Source: an uncultured Cytophagales bacterium (GTDB lineage Bacteria; Bacteroidota; Bacteroidia; Cytophagales; Bernardetiaceae). Taken from it: a stretch of DNA of 53,259 bases. Positions within the stretch are counted from its first letter, which is position 1, and each line of letters opens with the position of its first letter. The stretch covers positions 1 to 53,259 of the forward strand of contig CAKZOK010000187.1 in NCBI GenBank assembly GCA_937136415.1, given 5' to 3'. Shown piece by piece: positions 18,229 through 26,860 of this stretch. The notes under the pieces were generated by a model that was not told where the DNA came from, did no database searches, and saw only the letters and a list, made by a program, of their open reading frames with translations. A program made the position numbers and the translations under genes.

Positions 18229-18349
18229 TAGAGTACTGGACATGCGTTAAAAAGTTGTTGGTGTCGCTACGCTAAAACACCAACGAACGGTGTTTTTCCC
18301 TGTTCTGTGACTCACAGAACAGCAAATACATCTAGTGTCCAGTACTCTA
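18229..18349. mobile_element. MITE, 121 bp, with 14-bp TIR and target duplication
   Basis: The ends TAGAGTACTGGACA (18229-18242) and TGTCCAGTACTCTA (18336-18349) are a perfect 14-bp inverted repeat. The flanks repeat TATTTAAC (18221-18228 and 18350-18357), extending to nine bases if the next T is counted, as a target-site duplication. Inside are two further palindromes: GTTGGTGT/ACACCAAC (18257-18284), and CTGTTCTGTGA/TCACAGAACAG with a one-base loop (18300-18322). It encodes no protein and ends 19 bases from the stop codon of the permease gene. Confidence 0.85.
18257..18284 (-). repeat. Dispersed palindrome, family A, copy 1 (inside the MITE)
   Basis: Arms GTTGGTGT and ACACCAAC surround a 12-base loop whose reverse complement is TTTAGCGTAGCG. 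Copies at 26577, 37473 and 53096 have TTTAGYGAAGYG in the loop. This copy is in the opposite orientation. Confidence 0.8.
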
Positions 18350-18367
18350 TATTTAACTTATTTTGAT

Positions 18368-19588
18368 TTAATCAAATCGTATGGCTCTAATAGGTTTTAT
18401 TTTACTAATAAAAATAGAAGGAATCCAAAGAATCAGAAGTACTAAGGCAGTAATTCCAAGATTAAGCATCAAAATTAAAGGAATATTCCACGAAACAGGA
18501 ACGCTATTCATATAATAAGTTTCGATATTTAATGGAATTATTTTGAAGGTATCTTGAATAAGACAAAACAAAATTCCGATAATATTTCCTATCAAAATTC
18601 CTTTCCAAAGAATTACTAAGCCATTTTGAAAAAATATTTTTAAGATTTGACTACTTGTTGCGCCCAGTGCTTTGAGCATTCCAATCATCGTCACACGTTC
18701 GGTAATTAGAATTAATAAGACAGAAACAACATTGAAAAGTGCAACAAATAGAATCACACTCAAAAAAATTGTTACATTTTTATTGACCATCGAAAACCAC
18801 TCAAAAAAGTGTGCAAAAGTATTGGTTACCTTTTGAAGATACATATCATAATCACTATTGTTTTCTATTTCTTGATAAATAGAATTTATATCATCAAAAT
18901 CTTTCAAAAAAACTTCATAACCACCTACAAGAGTATCACCCCAGTTGTTTAGACGTTGTAAAAGCCCTTGGTCGCAATATACCAAACGCTCATCAAAATC
19001 CTCAATTCCTGTTTGATAAATACCTACCACCTCTAGTTTGCGCTGTCGTGGAGGGTCTTGTAAAAAAAAGGCAAGCAGTTTGTCGCCTACCGAAATTTGT
19101 AATTTATTTTTGACTTTCTGACTGACAATAATTTCTTTTGAGTAACGCTGACTTGTATCAAATTGAATAAAACGACCTTCAACTAGATTTTTTTTGAAAG
19201 AAACAGTATCATATTTTGTGTCCACACCCTTCAATACCAAACCCATCAAATCCTCATCGGTTCGTAACAAAACGGGTTTTTGCGTATAAGATTGGATATG
19301 AGAAATATAATTTTGATTTTCTAATTCAGTGTAAAAATCACGCTGTGTAGAAAGTGGACTTGTTTCGAAAGAATTGTTCATATCAAATTTAAGAATTTGA
19401 ATATGCCCTGTTTGGCTCACTATTTTATCCAAAATAGTTTGTTTGAAACCTTCAAAAATTGCCATTGAAATAATTAAGGCTGCAATTCCGAGCGCAATAC
19501 TTCCAATAGCAATGCGTGTAATGACCTTCGAAAAGCTACTCCCCTTTTGACTTCGGATGCGTTTGGCTATAAAAAGCGAAAAATTCAC
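18368..19588 (-). CDS. FtsX/LolE-type ABC transporter permease
   Basis: A 406-residue inner-membrane protein. One N-terminal helix (IAIGSIALGIAALIISMAIF) is followed by a large periplasmic MacB-like domain with TGHIQILKFD and GVDTKYD, and then three C-terminal helices. This is the FtsX/MacB/LolC-E layout of permeases that move lipoproteins or other substrates with a separate ATPase, which is not present here. I place the start at GTG 19588, giving MNFSLFIAKRIRSQKG, because relatives usually begin with M-N-x-x-x-FIAKR. The promoter at 19633-19663 predicts a transcript start near 19626, which would leave almost no leader for the alternative in-frame ATG at 19624 (418 residues). Confidence 0.87.
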   Translation of the reverse strand: MNFSLFIAKRIRSQKGSSFSKVITRIAIGSIALGIAALIISMAIFEGFKQTILDKIVSQTGHIQILKFDMNNSFETSPLSTQRDFYTELENQNYISHIQSYTQKPVLLRTDEDLMGLVLKGVDTKYDTVSFKKNLVEGRFIQFDTSQRYSKEIIVSQKVKNKLQISVGDKLLAFFLQDPPRQRKLEVVGIYQTGIEDFDERLVYCDQGLLQRLNNWGDTLVGGYEVFLKDFDDINSIYQEIENNSDYDMYLQKVTNTFAHFFEWFSMVNKNVTIFLSVILFVALFNVVSVLLILITERVTMIGMLKALGATSSQILKIFFQNGLVILWKGILIGNIIGILFCLIQDTFKIIPLNIETYYMNSVPVSWNIPLILMLNLGITALVLLILWIPSIFISKIKPIRAIRFD

Positions 19589-19632
19589 TATAATTAATTG
19601 TATTGATTTTGTATATTTTATCAAATTAAAAA

Positions 19633-19663
19633 CAAATATACATTTCTACTTATGGTTTTGCAA
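19633..19663 (-). promoter_or_regulatory. Promoter of the FtsX-type permease gene
   Basis: On the minus strand TTG (19661-19663), 20 bp, then TATATTTG (19633-19640) match the Bacteroidota consensus closely. Confidence 0.7.
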
Positions 19664-19696
19664 TAAAGGCTTTTTTTATTTTTAGTAATATGCTAT

Positions 19697-19722
19697 GAAG
19701 TTGTTTAAGAATAGACAACTTC
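19697..19722 (+). repeat. Short repeat, family B, minimal copy
   Basis: GAAGTTGTTTAAGAATAG followed by ACAACTTC, so that GAAGTTGT and ACAACTTC form a perfect 8-bp stem. The first 18-22 bases are identical to the start of the family B element at 39097. This copy appears internally deleted. Confidence 0.7.
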
Positions 19723-19730
19723 TATGTTTG

Positions 19731-20174
19731 TTTTGAAGGGAGGCAATTCTTATTGAGATGTAGAAAGAGTTTTTATACAAAAAAAGTATAAATTTTTTTA
19801 TAAAAAAATGAAGTAAACAAAGATTTCTTTTGAGAAACCGTCAAATTTATTTTTAATTATAGTGTTTTATCAAATTTGTATAATTTTAATGCTTAATTAA
19901 TCAAAAATAATTAATATATTGCTTATCCAAAGCAAAAAACGTGATAATAACTACTTGAAAAATAGTATTTTAGTAAACAATCTTGACTTTTATCATAAAA
20001 AAAATGATAATATGTTTTTTGCTTGAAATAATTCTTCTTTGTATAAAATAAAGTAGATATATAAATTATTTTTTTTGAAAAGGTTAGACAAAAAGTTAAG
20101 AAGCTAACTTGATTCTATATAAAAATAATACCAAAAAACACACATCAACTTACACAAATACAAAATAAAAATCT
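19731..20174. other. Non-coding spacer before the kinase gene
   Basis: No gene is seen. A palindrome TTATCAT/ATGATAA with seven A between the arms lies at 19990-20010. TTG-N19-TATGTTTG (19701-19730) at the edge of the family B repeat is a possible promoter for the kinase gene, but it would give a leader of over 430 bases. No closer match was found. Confidence 0.5.
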
Positions 20175-23100
20175 ATGTCTGTGGCTACGTCGCTCCCCAA
20201 AGTTTTGTTTGAGGGAGTAAATTCAATCATTTATTACCGAGATACTAGCGAGTGGAACACACCTGTTATTATTAAAGTCATAAAGAATGATTTTCCGACT
20301 CCTACACAGCTTATTCAGTTTAATAATGAGTATGAATTTACCAAAGACCTCAAAATTGAGGGAATCAGAAAGGCATACAAAAAAGACAAACTGGAGGGTA
20401 AGCCTGCGCTTATATTGGAGTATTTTTCTGGAACGACATTTAAAAAGAATTTCTTTGAAAACTCTTGGACATATAAAGATTTTTTGAAAATTGCTATTAA
20501 TATTGCTGAGGCACTCGGAAAAGTGCATCAAAATCATATCATTCATAAGGATATTAATAGTAATAATATTTTGGTTGATTTGGAAAATCATCGTATCAAA
20601 ATTATTGATTTTGGCATTTCTTCTTACATAGATACACGTATTCAAGACCTTCGAAGCCCTGATGCTTTGGAAGGAACATTGGCTTACATTTCGCCCGAAC
20701 AAACAGGAAGAATGAATCGTGCCGTTGATTATCGTTCAGATTTGTATTCTTTAGGTGTTGCTTTTTATGAAATTCTGACAACTAAACTACCTTTTACGGC
20801 ATCTGATTCTATCGAATTGGTGCATTGTCATTTGGCTCAAAAACCTCAACCACCTCATCAAGTAAATCCATCTGTTCCTCGTGTTCTTTCCGAAATTGTG
20901 ATGAAACTTTTGGAAAAAAATGCAGAAGACCGTTATCAATCAGCTTTTGGACTTAAAACAGATTTAGAGCTTTCTTTGAAAGGTTTTATTGCCAACGGAA
21001 ACGGCAAAATTGATTATTTTAATTTAGGGCAAGAAGATTATTCAGACCGTTTTTCTATTCCTCAAAAACTATACGGAAGGGAAAATGAAATAGAATTATT
21101 ACTCAATTCTTTTGAAAGAGTTTCGAATGGAGCTACTGAACTTATTTTAGTGGAGGGGTATTCTGGGGTCGGCAAAACCTCTTTGGTAAATGAAACTCAT
21201 CGTTCGATTACCAAAAAAAGAGGTTATTTTATTAAAGGAAAATTTGACCAATATCAAAAAAATATTCCCTATTCTGCTATCATTCAGGCTCTTAACGAAT
21301 TTATAGAATATTTACTTACAGAAAGTGAAGAATCTTTGGCAGAATGGAAACGAAAAATAAATAAAGTATTAGGTCAGAGTGGGCAAGTTTTGTTAGATGT
21401 TTTGCCTAATTTGGAAGTGATTATAGGCAAACAAGAAGCAGTTCAAGAATTACCCCCTAATGAATCAAAAAACCGTTTTAATTATATTTTTAGGTCTTTT
21501 ATTCGTGTGATTAGTCAGAAAAAACACCCAGTTGTTCTTTTTGTTGATGATATGCAATGGGCAGATGGAGCTTCACTTAGCTTACTTAATGTGTTGATGA
21601 CTGATAGCGAAAATCGTTATTTACTTATTATTGGTGCATACCGTGATAATGAAGTTACTTCGGCGCACCCTCTTATGATAATGGTAAAGAGTTTGCAACA
21701 GCAAAATGCTTCTGTAAGTTCTATAGTATTAGATAATTTGAGGTATGAAGATATACAAAAAATAATTACAGAATCATTAAAATCTCAAATTCTTCAAGTA
21801 AAACAACTCTCTTACCTTGTTTATAGAAAAACACATGGAAATGCGTTTTTTGCTACTCAGTTTTTGGAATCATTGCATGAAGAGATGTTGTTAGAATTTG
21901 ACTTAGAATCAAAACAATGGCAGTGGGATATTGTCAAGATTGAAGAAAAAAAGACTACCGACAATGTAGTTGAATTGATGACTGCCAAAATAGAAAAATT
22001 ACCAAAAGATACTCAAGAAATACTCAAATATGCTGCCTGTGTAGGAGATAAGTTTGATTTACAGATGCTTCGTAATGTGAGTAGTTATTCTCTAAAAGAT
22101 ATTTTTGATAGGATTTGGGTGGCAATAGAAGAAGGAATTGTACTGCCTTTAGACGAAAATTATAAGCACATTGCAATTCTTAGTGAAGACCCAGCTATCG
22201 AACAACGAATAAATGCACGCTTTAAGTTTTTGCATGATAGAGTGCAGCAAGCTGTTTATTCTCTCATTTCGGATAGTAATCGTTTTGAGATGCACTATAA
22301 AGTGGGCAAAATAATTAAAGACATTACATCAGATGATGAGTTAGAAAGTAAAATATTTGATATTGTTAATCAACTAAATGTTGGAGTTGCTCTTTTAGAA
22401 GACCAAGAAGAACGCTATGAGCTTGCTCGTCTCAATCTCATTGCAGGAAGGAGAGCTAAAGCATCGGCTGCTTATGAGCCTGCATATGATTATTTTTATG
22501 CTGGCGTTGCACTTTTAGATGCAGTGGGTTGGAAAGATGAATACGCTCTTGCGTTAAGTTTGCACAATGAAGCTGCAGAAGCTGCTTATTTGAGTGGAAA
22601 TGGAAATGGAATGGAGCAGTTTGTAAGTGGTGTGCTTATCAATGCAAATGAGTTTTTGGATAAAGTACCTGTTTATGACACCAAAATACAGTTTCTCATT
22701 TCTAAAGGAAAAATGCAAGCTGCCATAAAGCTTGCAGTCAGTACGCTCAGAAAATTAAAAGTAGGATTTCCAAAAAGAGTAACCAAGCTACATTTATTAC
22801 GAGAAATAATTCGTATTGAAGGGCTTATGACAGGAAAGAAAATATTTGATTTGGCAGACCTTCCACGCATGAAAAATGAGAAAAAATTAGCTGCTATGCG
22901 TATTTTATCAGGTATTAGTTTGGCTGCTTATGTAAGTGGCTCTCCTCTATATCCTATGATTATTTTTAGACAGGTTCAGTTATCTATTAAATATGGAAAT
23001 GCACTTGTTTCTACATATGCCTATTCTTCTTATGGAATTATTTTGTGTGGAGTGCTTGGAAAATTGAATCAAGGTTATCGTTTTGGAGAGCTTTCTATCA

Positions 23101-25520
23101 AAATTTTAGAACAACATAATTCTGAACGATTTAAGGCAAGAACTTACATGGTAACCAATGTCATGATTCGTCATTGGAAAGAGCCTTTAGAAAACTCCTT
23201 ACAATCTTTGCTCAAATCATATAGAAAAGGAATTGATACAGGATTTTTTGAGTATGCTGCATTTTCTATATTTATGTATATCTATTATTCTTTTGCAACA
23301 GGAAGAGAGCTTAATGAAATAGAGAAAGAAGCCAATATGTATATTGGAGCGACGTATGGTTTAAAGCAAATCAATCCTTATCATAATATAAAATTACTTC
23401 GTCAAACTTTTCTAAATTATTTAGGAAAGGCTGATGACCCTGCTGTTTTAGAGGGAAAAGAATATGATTTAGAGCTACAAAAGGAAATTATAGAGGGTGG
23501 AAATCAAGCATCTGCTTCTTTGCATTTCTTTATGAAAGCCTGTTTGAGCTACAATTTTGGTGAAATAGAAAAGGCGTATAGTTATGTTATTCTGACACAA
23601 AAATACTTAAAGGGAATTACTGCAACGGCTGGTGTGCCTATTTATCATATGTATGATTCGCTTATTCATATTGCTATTTATCCAAGCTCGTCGCTTTGGG
23701 ATAGACAACGAATTGCGAGAAGAATTTCTAAAAATCAGAGCAAACTCTACAAATTTGCCAAATTCTCACCTTCTACCAACCTTCATAAATATTATTTAGT
23801 AGAAGCCGAATTAGCCAGAATAAAAAGTGATTATACCAAAGCAGAAAAATATTATAGACAAGCTATTGAAGCTGTTGGAAAAACAAATTTTATTCAAGAA
23901 GAAGCATTAATTAAGGAACGTTTTGGCTTTTATTGGCTACAAAGAAAACAAGAAGATATTGCAATGTTGTTTTTGCGTAAGGCTTATTACGATTATCGTA
24001 TATGGGGAGCAAAGGCAAAATTAGAACACATGCATAAGGTTTACACGCATTATGTCAAACAAGATGCCGTTACAGTTGATGCAAATCAGACAACAATTAC
24101 TCCTTCTCATACACTAAATACAAATAGTTTTGGAGTTGTTACGGCAAATACAATGATGACGACAAGCAAAATGTCGTCTAGCAGTTCGAAGGCAGGTGCA
24201 AACTTTTTAGACTTCGAAACTCTCATCAAATCCACTCAAACTCTCTCTCAAGAGGTAAGTTTTGAAGAGTTGATGCCTAAAATGATGCATGTTGTAATGG
24301 AAAATGCAGGAGCAGAAAAGGCATTTTTGATTCAAAATCATGATGGAGGTTTATTTGTAGAAGCAAAAGGAGATTTGACTCAAACAGAAACAACACAATT
24401 TTTACATCAAGCCATTTATGATGATAGTAGTTTAGTACCCAAAACATTAATTAATTATGTAGTCAGAACACAACAACCTTTGGTTTTGGATAATGCCTCT
24501 GAAGATGAAAAATATGCAAATGATATTTACATGAAGGAATATCAACCAAAATCAGTGCTGTGTTTTCCCGTAATGCGTAAAAATAAATTGTTATGTATTT
24601 TTTATTTAGAAAATAATCTAACAACAGGAGCATTTACACCAGATAGATTACAAACATTGCAAATGCTTTCTACACAAGTGAGTATTTCTTTAGAAAATGC
24701 CCAGCTTTATCATAATTTAGAAGAAAAAGTAGAAGAAAGAACAGTCGAATTAAATAAAAAAAATAAGCGTATAACGGATTCAATTCGTTATGCTCAGACT
24801 ATTCAAGATGCAATCTTGCCAGCTCAAAAAATATTAAAAACCTTATTTACAGAGCATTTTGTAATCTATAAACCAAAAGATATTGTTTCAGGTGATTTTT
24901 ATTGGGTAACTCATGTAGAAAATTATACTTTTGCTGCTGCTGTCGATTGTACAGGACATGGAGTACCGGGGGCGTTTATGTCAATGGTAGGAAATACATT
25001 GCTTACTGATATTGTGGGTGTAAAACGAATCTTCGAACCTGCTATAATTTTGGAAATGTTGCATGAAGGAGTGCGTGCTGCCTTGCATCAAAAAGATTCA
25101 GATAATACAGATGGAATGGACGTAGCACTTTGTAGGTTAGAAAAACAAAAAAATTGGACAGAAGTTACTTTTGCAGGAGCAAAAAGACCTCTTTATTATA
25201 CTTCAAATGGCGAAATAGAAAAATTAAAAGGAGATAATCTAAGTATTGGAGGAGCAATAAAAAAGAAAAAATATGTCTTTAAAAATCAAAAAGCAATCTT
25301 ATTTGCAGAAGATGTAATCTATCTTACCTCAGATGGATTGGTTGACCAAGCAAGCCCAAATAAGAAAAAATTTGGTTCTACAAAATTTGAATCATTACTC
25401 AAACAGTTTCATAAAAGACCATTTAAAGAGCAAAAAGAAATACTGACTAATCAGTTAGACCATCATCAACTTGATGCAGAGCAAAGAGATGATATTACAG
25501 TATTGGCTCTAAGGTTATAA
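20175..25520 (+). CDS. Ser/Thr kinase - AAA ATPase - GAF - SpoIIE phosphatase fusion
   Basis: A 1781-residue cytosolic protein. The kinase domain (about 10-270) has VIIK (K34), HKDINSNN (H124-N131, a non-RD kinase because Arg is Lys), DFG (D145) and SPEQTGRM. An AAA/STAND ATPase (about 297-560) has GYSGVGKT (328-335) and VVLFVDDMQWAD (D458, D459). A long helical TPR-like region runs to about 1290. A GAF domain lies at about 1350-1505, then a coiled coil (1510-1545). A SpoIIE/PP2C domain follows (about 1545-1781) with SGDFYW, DCTGHGVPGAF, DGMDVAL and DDITVLALRL. The first part is the layout of large kinase-AAA-GAF proteins that end in a histidine kinase in cyanobacteria. Here the end is a phosphatase, so one chain can both phosphorylate and dephosphorylate proteins. 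STAS-like proteins of this window are possible targets (inference). Confidence 0.95.
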   Translation: MSVATSLPKVLFEGVNSIIYYRDTSEWNTPVIIKVIKNDFPTPTQLIQFNNEYEFTKDLKIEGIRKAYKKDKLEGKPALILEYFSGTTFKKNFFENSWTYKDFLKIAINIAEALGKVHQNHIIHKDINSNNILVDLENHRIKIIDFGISSYIDTRIQDLRSPDALEGTLAYISPEQTGRMNRAVDYRSDLYSLGVAFYEILTTKLPFTASDSIELVHCHLAQKPQPPHQVNPSVPRVLSEIVMKLLEKNAEDRYQSAFGLKTDLELSLKGFIANGNGKIDYFNLGQEDYSDRFSIPQKLYGRENEIELLLNSFERVSNGATELILVEGYSGVGKTSLVNETHRSITKKRGYFIKGKFDQYQKNIPYSAIIQALNEFIEYLLTESEESLAEWKRKINKVLGQSGQVLLDVLPNLEVIIGKQEAVQELPPNESKNRFNYIFRSFIRVISQKKHPVVLFVDDMQWADGASLSLLNVLMTDSENRYLLIIGAYRDNEVTSAHPLMIMVKSLQQQNASVSSIVLDNLRYEDIQKIITESLKSQILQVKQLSYLVYRKTHGNAFFATQFLESLHEEMLLEFDLESKQWQWDIVKIEEKKTTDNVVELMTAKIEKLPKDTQEILKYAACVGDKFDLQMLRNVSSYSLKDIFDRIWVAIEEGIVLPLDENYKHIAILSEDPAIEQRINARFKFLHDRVQQAVYSLISDSNRFEMHYKVGKIIKDITSDDELESKIFDIVNQLNVGVALLEDQEERYELARLNLIAGRRAKASAAYEPAYDYFYAGVALLDAVGWKDEYALALSLHNEAAEAAYLSGNGNGMEQFVSGVLINANEFLDKVPVYDTKIQFLISKGKMQAAIKLAVSTLRKLKVGFPKRVTKLHLLREIIRIEGLMTGKKIFDLADLPRMKNEKKLAAMRILSGISLAAYVSGSPLYPMIIFRQVQLSIKYGNALVSTYAYSSYGIILCGVLGKLNQGYRFGELSIKILEQHNSERFKARTYMVTNVMIRHWKEPLENSLQSLLKSYRKGIDTGFFEYAAFSIFMYIYYSFATGRELNEIEKEANMYIGATYGLKQINPYHNIKLLRQTFLNYLGKADDPAVLEGKEYDLELQKEIIEGGNQASASLHFFMKACLSYNFGEIEKAYSYVILTQKYLKGITATAGVPIYHMYDSLIHIAIYPSSSLWDRQRIARRISKNQSKLYKFAKFSPSTNLHKYYLVEAELARIKSDYTKAEKYYRQAIEAVGKTNFIQEEALIKERFGFYWLQRKQEDIAMLFLRKAYYDYRIWGAKAKLEHMHKVYTHYVKQDAVTVDANQTTITPSHTLNTNSFGVVTANTMMTTSKMSSSSSKAGANFLDFETLIKSTQTLSQEVSFEELMPKMMHVVMENAGAEKAFLIQNHDGGLFVEAKGDLTQTETTQFLHQAIYDDSSLVPKTLINYVVRTQQPLVLDNASEDEKYANDIYMKEYQPKSVLCFPVMRKNKLLCIFYLENNLTTGAFTPDRLQTLQMLSTQVSISLENAQLYHNLEEKVEERTVELNKKNKRITDSIRYAQTIQDAILPAQKILKTLFTEHFVIYKPKDIVSGDFYWVTHVENYTFAAAVDCTGHGVPGAFMSMVGNTLLTDIVGVKRIFEPAIILEMLHEGVRAALHQKDSDNTDGMDVALCRLEKQKNWTEVTFAGAKRPLYYTSNGEIEKLKGDNLSIGGAIKKKKYVFKNQKAILFAEDVIYLTSDGLVDQASPNKKKFGSTKFESLLKQFHKRPFKEQKEILTNQLDHHQLDAEQRDDITVLALRL

Positions 25521-25584
25521 TCAAAAAAAATATAAAATAAGTTGTTGAATAAAAGTGGCATGATTTTTTATATTTTATTGATAT

Positions 25585-25607
25585 AATATTATTTGCAAAA
25601 TAATATT
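25585..25607. promoter_or_regulatory. Perfect AT-rich palindrome upstream of the beta-helix gene
   Basis: AATATTATTT (25585-25594), three bases (GCA), then AAATAATATT (25598-25607). It lies 40 bases before ATG 25647 and could be an operator or a 5' hairpin. It is not followed by a T-run, so it is a poor terminator. Confidence 0.5.
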
Positions 25608-25646
25608 TCTTGTTAATTTGAATTACTTACTAAATATTTATTTATT

Positions 25647-26576
25647 ATGAACATTAAAAAAACAATTAAGTTATTTCTACTTGCTTTTATTTTTTGTTTT
25701 TCTGGACAATTAATGGCGCAAATTTCGCCAAAACAAAAATTATCTACTGAAAGAATAGCTGCAAAGCAACTTAAACAAAAGACAAAAACTGTTACAGTAA
25801 CGACGGTACAACAATTTTTAGATGCTATTGCGTCAAATACTACAATTCAATTAAAAGGGCATTCATTTTATATTTCTGATTTGGCTAGTTCGGGCAACTC
25901 AAATGCAAATTATAGATTTCAGGAAGTCTATGATGGTTATGAATTACTTATTTATAATGTGAAAAATCTTAAAATTATAGGGCTAGGAAATACACCTGTT
26001 CGTTTATATGCAAAACCTCAATATGGAAATGTAATTGCCTTTGGAAATTCTAGTAATATTACTATCGAAAATGTAGATGCAGGACACGGAGCAAGCAAAG
26101 GCTCTTGTACAGGAGGAGTTTTTAAATTACAAAATGTAGATAATTTTTTTATTAATAATACAGTGATGTATGGAAGTGGAATTGAAGGAATTACAGCTAT
26201 AAATGTAACAAATTTGGTGTGTAAAAAATCATTTATTAGAAGTTGTACGTATTCTATTATGACTTTGAAAGAATCTAATAATATTCGTTTTGAAGATTGT
26301 GTTTTCGAAGATAATGGTGTTTTTGATTTGGTAAATATTGATGTTTGTGGCAATATTAATTTTAAAAATTGTTCTTTTGAAAAAAATCGTACCGATTCGG
26401 AATCTTATTCAAATTATAGTTTGTTTAATGTAACAAAATCAAATAGCATTAAATTAGAAAATTGTTTTGTAGAAGCAAATGCAGCCGATTATTTTTGTAA
26501 TGATTCAAAGGCTCTCATACTCAAAAATACAAAAGTTAATCATAATGATTTTACAAAAAAGAAATTTAAAAAATAA
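25647..26576 (+). CDS. Secreted right-handed beta-helix protein
   Basis: A 309-residue protein with a signal peptide (residues 1-25, ...GQLMAQ). From about residue 60 on it shows repeated short strands of the parallel beta-helix kind: VKNLKIIGLGNTPVRLYAK, SNITIENVDAG, VDNFFINNTVMYGSG, NNIRFEDCVFEDN, GNINFKNCSFEKN and NSIKLENCFVEAN. This is the pectate-lyase/NosD-type fold, used for polysaccharide binding or cleavage. No catalytic residues can be assigned, so binding or structural roles are equally possible. It is monocistronic. A family A repeat abuts the stop codon, and a terminator lies 130 bases further on. Confidence 0.85.
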   Translation: MNIKKTIKLFLLAFIFCFSGQLMAQISPKQKLSTERIAAKQLKQKTKTVTVTTVQQFLDAIASNTTIQLKGHSFYISDLASSGNSNANYRFQEVYDGYELLIYNVKNLKIIGLGNTPVRLYAKPQYGNVIAFGNSSNITIENVDAGHGASKGSCTGGVFKLQNVDNFFINNTVMYGSGIEGITAINVTNLVCKKSFIRSCTYSIMTLKESNNIRFEDCVFEDNGVFDLVNIDVCGNINFKNCSFEKNRTDSESYSNYSLFNVTKSNSIKLENCFVEANAADYFCNDSKALILKNTKVNHNDFTKKKFKK

Positions 26577-26612
26577 TTGATGGTATTTTAGCGAAGTGAC
26601 ACCAACAATCAA
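26577..26612 (+). repeat. Dispersed palindrome, family A, copy 2
   Basis: It begins at the base after the stop codon: TTGATGGT, then ATTTTAGCGAAGTGAC, then ACCAACAATCAA. The left arm is partly degraded. Similarity to the 37473 copy continues for about 25 more bases (AACTTATC-TACTTTTT). Confidence 0.75.
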
Positions 26613-26708
26613 ACAACTTATCCTACTTTTTGGAATACACACCACCAATATAATTTATTAGGAATAAGAATTAAATAAGGCATTATTTTGTAATTATTCC
26701 TTATTCTA

Positions 26709-26736
26709 GGGAAAAGATTTCTCTTTTCCTTTTTTT
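26709..26736 (+). terminator. Terminator after the beta-helix gene
   Basis: GGAAAAGA pairs with TCTTTTCC over a 4-base loop and is followed by seven T. Confidence 0.85.
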
Positions 26737-26814
26737 ATGCTTTTATAGGAAATAGTTTATTAAGAATTATGTAAATTCGTTTTTAATTTTATCCTAAAAG
26801 TCTAAAACTGTTTT

Positions 26815-26848
26815 AAACCCTTAGGGTCTTCAAAAACGCTAAGGGTTT
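26815..26848 (+). promoter_or_regulatory. Leader hairpin just before the BatA gene
   Basis: AAACCCTTAG (26815-26824) and CTAAGGGTTT (26839-26848) form a perfect 10-bp stem ending 12 bases before ATG 26861. It could hold back translation, protect the 5' end or be a repeat remnant. No T-run follows. Confidence 0.5.
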
Positions 26849-26860
26849 TAGTAAAAATAT

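Noticed and set aside
18229..18349. Assignment of the MITE to a named IS family
   Set aside because: Ends and 8-9 bp duplication fit several families, and no matching transposase is in the window.
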